Assembly: GCA_023443705.1 (NCBI GenBank)
Contig: JAEZTD010000323.1
Span: 1 to 6,272, forward strand
Length of the DNA: 6,272 nt
Direction of reading: 5' to 3'
From: Bacillota bacterium
GTDB lineage: Bacteria > Bacillota > Clostridia > Christensenellales > Aristaeellaceae
The notes beneath the pieces are model-generated. The model worked only from the letters and a program-made list of their open reading frames with translations. It ran no database searches and had not been told where the DNA came from. The position numbers were made by a program, and so were the translations under genes. Shown in pieces: positions 3,290-6,272 of this stretch; within the stretch, counting starts at the first letter, position 1, and every line of letters begins with the position of its first letter.

Positions 3290-5677
3290 CTATGCCCGCA
3301 GTTTTGCGCCGTGGGTGGTCTCGCAGGCCTTGACAATCCTGTCGAAACTGGCGTTGACCTCGGCGTCGGTCAGTGTACGGTCGGAAGAGCGGAATGTGAG
3401 GGCAAAAGCCGCGCTCTTTCTGCCTGCGCCCACCTGCATGCCGCGGTAGAGGTCGAAGAGTTTCACATCTTCAAGCGTCCGCCCGACCGCGCGGCGGATG
3501 GTCTCCATCACGCTGCCGATGCCTACGGCTTCGTCCATCACCAGCGCGATGTCGCGACTGACAGCAGGAAAGCGCGGCAGCGGCTTCACTTCGGGCACCG
3601 GAACCTCGAAGGCCATCATTGCATCAGCGGAAAGCTCCGCGATGTAGATGCGACGGTCATCCAGCTCAAACCGCGCCGCGACGTCCGGATGCACCTCGCC
3701 AAGCTGGCCGAGCACCGCGTCGCCGGCCTTGATCACCGCGCGCCTGCCCGGATGCAGCCAATTTTCACCGCCCGGCTCGACCTTGGCCTCAATGCCGAAC
3801 CGCTGCAAAAGGCATACGGCGGCATCCCGCAGCGCGTAGAAGTCCACGCCCTCGCCATACATGCCCAGGGTCAGCGTCGGGATCTCCTCCGGCAGCTGAT
3901 GCGCATCGGTCTTTTTGAAGGCGGTGGACAATTCAAACACCCGTCCTGACGCGTTTCCCCGGTTTACGTTGGTGGACAGAACCGCCAGCATCGACGGCAC
4001 CAGCGTCGTACGCATGACCGAGGTGTCCTCGCCAAGAGGATTGCGAACCGGCAGCGGATCAAGACGCCAATCGCCCGCGTCGAAACCCATCGCATCCAGC
4101 CACTTGGGCGACACGAAGGAGTAATTCAGCGCTTCGTAGAAGTTCATGCCCACCAGCGAATCCTTGGCGCGGTCGCGGAAAGCCTGCTTTCTCGAACGCT
4201 CACCCAGCACGGTCGCGCCTCGCGGCAGCGTGGAGGGGATCGCGTCGTAGCCGTAGAGCCGCAGCACTTCCTCGGCGAGGTCGGCCTCGGTCTCGATGTC
4301 GCTGCGCCAGGCGGGCGGCATGCAGATGAGTTCGTCGCCCATGAGCGTACAGTCTATGTACAGACTGTTCAAAATGTCCTCCATCTTTGCGGCGGGCACG
4401 TCCACGCCCATGAGCCGTGCCATCCGTTTGGCGCTGGCCGTGATCTCCCGGTCGGATGCCGGGTTCGGGTACAGATCGATAACGCCCGGCGCCACGTCGC
4501 CGCACTCCAGCATGTTCACCAGCATCGCGGCGCGCTCCAGTGCCTCCAAGGTATTTTCGACGCACACGCCCTTTTCGAAGCGGGCGGAAGACTCCGTGCG
4601 GATGCCCAGCGCGCGGCTGGTCAGGCGGATGCCGGTTCGGTCAAAGGCCGCGCACTCGAACAGGACGCTCGTCGTACCTTCGCCGATCTCGGAATCCTCG
4701 CCGCCCATGATGCCCGCGAGGCCTGTCGCGTTTTCGGCGTCCGCGATGACCAGCATGCCGTCGGTCAACTCGTGCTTCTTGCCGTCCAGCGTGGTCAGCG
4801 TCTCGCCGGGTCTGGCGCGGCGCACGATGATTTTGCCATCACGGACCCTGGAGAGGTCGAAGGCGTGCATCGGATGGCCGGTCTCCAGCATCACGAAATT
4901 GGTGATGTCGACGATGTTGTTGATCGGGCGAACGCCCGCGGCGTTCAGGTACTCGCGCATCCACATGGGTGACGGGCCGATTTTGACGTTCGTCACCACG
5001 CGGGCGGAGTAGCGCGGGCAGAGCGATGCGTCACGCACCTCCACCGACGCGTACGCCTCGATGGGTTCTCCCTTCTCTTCGACCTCGATCTCCGGCATCA
5101 CGCAGTACTCGCCCATGACCGCCGCGCTCTCGTGGGCGATGCCCCAGACGCTTAGACAGTCGGGCCGGTTGGCCAGGATCTCAAAATCCACCACGTCGTC
5201 GCCCAGGCCCAAGATGCCCTTGACGCACACGCCGGGCGAGACCTCATCGGTGATGACGAGGATGCCCTCGTCGCCCACGTGGGGATACAGCCCGGTGGGA
5301 ACGTCCAGTTCCGGCCCGGAGCAGATCATCCCGAAGGATTCGACGCCCCGCAGCTTGCCCTTTTTGATGACGCCGCCGGGCAGCCGCGCTCCCTCCACCG
5401 CGACGGGAACCAGGATGCCCGCCTTCACATTGGGCGCGCCGCAGACGATCTGAAGCGGCGCTTCGCGGCCGACATCCACCCTGCACACGTGCAGGTGGTC
5501 GGAATTGGGATGATCCTCGCAAGTCAGCACCCGGCCGACCACGACACCTTCAAAGCCCGCGCCTGTATTATGGATTCCCTCGACCCCGGTTCCACTCATC
5601 ACCATGCGGCGCGCGTATTCGTTCACGTCCGCTTTTACATCCACGTATTCGCGCAGCCATTTCATCGGTACTTTCAT
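3290..5677 (-). CDS. pheT: Phenylalanine--tRNA ligase beta subunit
   Basis: This is the beta subunit (795 residues, normal length) of the alpha2-beta2 enzyme that charges tRNA-Phe; beta binds the tRNA and edits mischarged Tyr. Domains in order: the N-terminal segment MKVPMKWLREYVD (1-13); an EMAP-type OB-fold tRNA-binding domain at about 40-150 (HPNSDHLHVCRVDVG 56-70, QIVCGAPNV 76-84); a B3/B4 editing domain at about 210-385 (GHPMHAFD 267-274, AGIMGG 321-326); a B5 domain at about 405-475 (RSDIETEADLAEE 458-470, then RLYGYD); a catalytic-like core at about 490-690; and a ferredoxin-fold anticodon-binding domain from about 702 (PRFPAVSRDIALV). The ATG has the SD GGGAGG 9 nt upstream, and this SD directly follows the pheS stop codon. 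The gap to pheS is 15 nt, so the two genes form one operon. No damage is seen. Confidence 0.97.
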   Translation of the reverse strand: MKVPMKWLREYVDVKADVNEYARRMVMSGTGVEGIHNTGAGFEGVVVGRVLTCEDHPNSDHLHVCRVDVGREAPLQIVCGAPNVKAGILVPVAVEGARLPGGVIKKGKLRGVESFGMICSGPELDVPTGLYPHVGDEGILVITDEVSPGVCVKGILGLGDDVVDFEILANRPDCLSVWGIAHESAAVMGEYCVMPEIEVEEKGEPIEAYASVEVRDASLCPRYSARVVTNVKIGPSPMWMREYLNAAGVRPINNIVDITNFVMLETGHPMHAFDLSRVRDGKIIVRRARPGETLTTLDGKKHELTDGMLVIADAENATGLAGIMGGEDSEIGEGTTSVLFECAAFDRTGIRLTSRALGIRTESSARFEKGVCVENTLEALERAAMLVNMLECGDVAPGVIDLYPNPASDREITASAKRMARLMGVDVPAAKMEDILNSLYIDCTLMGDELICMPPAWRSDIETEADLAEEVLRLYGYDAIPSTLPRGATVLGERSRKQAFRDRAKDSLVGMNFYEALNYSFVSPKWLDAMGFDAGDWRLDPLPVRNPLGEDTSVMRTTLVPSMLAVLSTNVNRGNASGRVFELSTAFKKTDAHQLPEEIPTLTLGMYGEGVDFYALRDAAVCLLQRFGIEAKVEPGGENWLHPGRRAVIKAGDAVLGQLGEVHPDVAARFELDDRRIYIAELSADAMMAFEVPVPEVKPLPRFPAVSRDIALVMDEAVGIGSVMETIRRAVGRTLEDVKLFDLYRGMQVGAGRKSAAFALTFRSSDRTLTDAEVNASFDRIVKACETTHGAKLRA

Positions 5678-5692
5678 GTCACTAGGCCTCCC

Positions 5693-6272
<580 letters not shown>

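Noticed and set aside
3266..3949. A 227-codon plus-strand frame opposite the 3' end of pheT
   Set aside because: It is a shadow of the highly conserved pheT frame in GC-rich DNA and starts inside the terminator tail of glgB.
4296..5012. A 238-codon plus-strand frame inside pheT
   Set aside because: It is antisense to conserved PheT editing-domain codons, its serine-rich product has no family pattern, and there is no promoter or SD of note.

Overview
The window looks like a chromosomal fragment from a spore-forming, fairly GC-rich Firmicute of the class Clostridia. Three things support this: the N-terminus of a SpoIVA-like protein with a sigma-E-type promoter, a FolT-family ECF transporter subunit (typical of Firmicutes), and a PheS with the four-cysteine insert that I recall from Firmicutes PheS proteins. 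The lineage is an inference; no rRNA or species marker is present.

Layout from left to right: (1) positions 1-48, minus strand, hold the first 16 codons of spoIVA, with a strong SD at 56-62 and a sigma-E-like promoter at 110-138. (2) Positions 139-526 hold no credible gene. Much of this stretch is self-complementary: eight hairpins lie between 154 and 508, including a 17-bp perfect stem (321-358) and two identical 24-bp copies of a palindrome (234-257 and 461-484). (3) folT, minus strand, ends at 527. (4) A 0.1-kb divergent promoter region follows, with an excellent sigma-A promoter for folT and a weaker one for glgB. (5) glgB, plus strand, 1189-3210, is a eukaryote-type (GH13 subfamily 8) glycogen branching enzyme. 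(6) A 19-bp convergent terminator hairpin (3225-3266) separates glgB from (7) pheT (3290-5677) and pheS (5693 to the right edge), which form a minus-strand pheST operon.

The genes cover unrelated jobs: spore coat assembly, folate uptake, glycogen branching and tRNA-Phe charging. Only pheS and pheT work together, as the alpha2-beta2 phenylalanyl-tRNA synthetase. No defence, phage or biosynthetic system is visible. The item most worth a second look is the hairpin cluster between folT and spoIVA. The eukaryote-type branching enzyme, which has no other glycogen gene beside it in this window, comes second.
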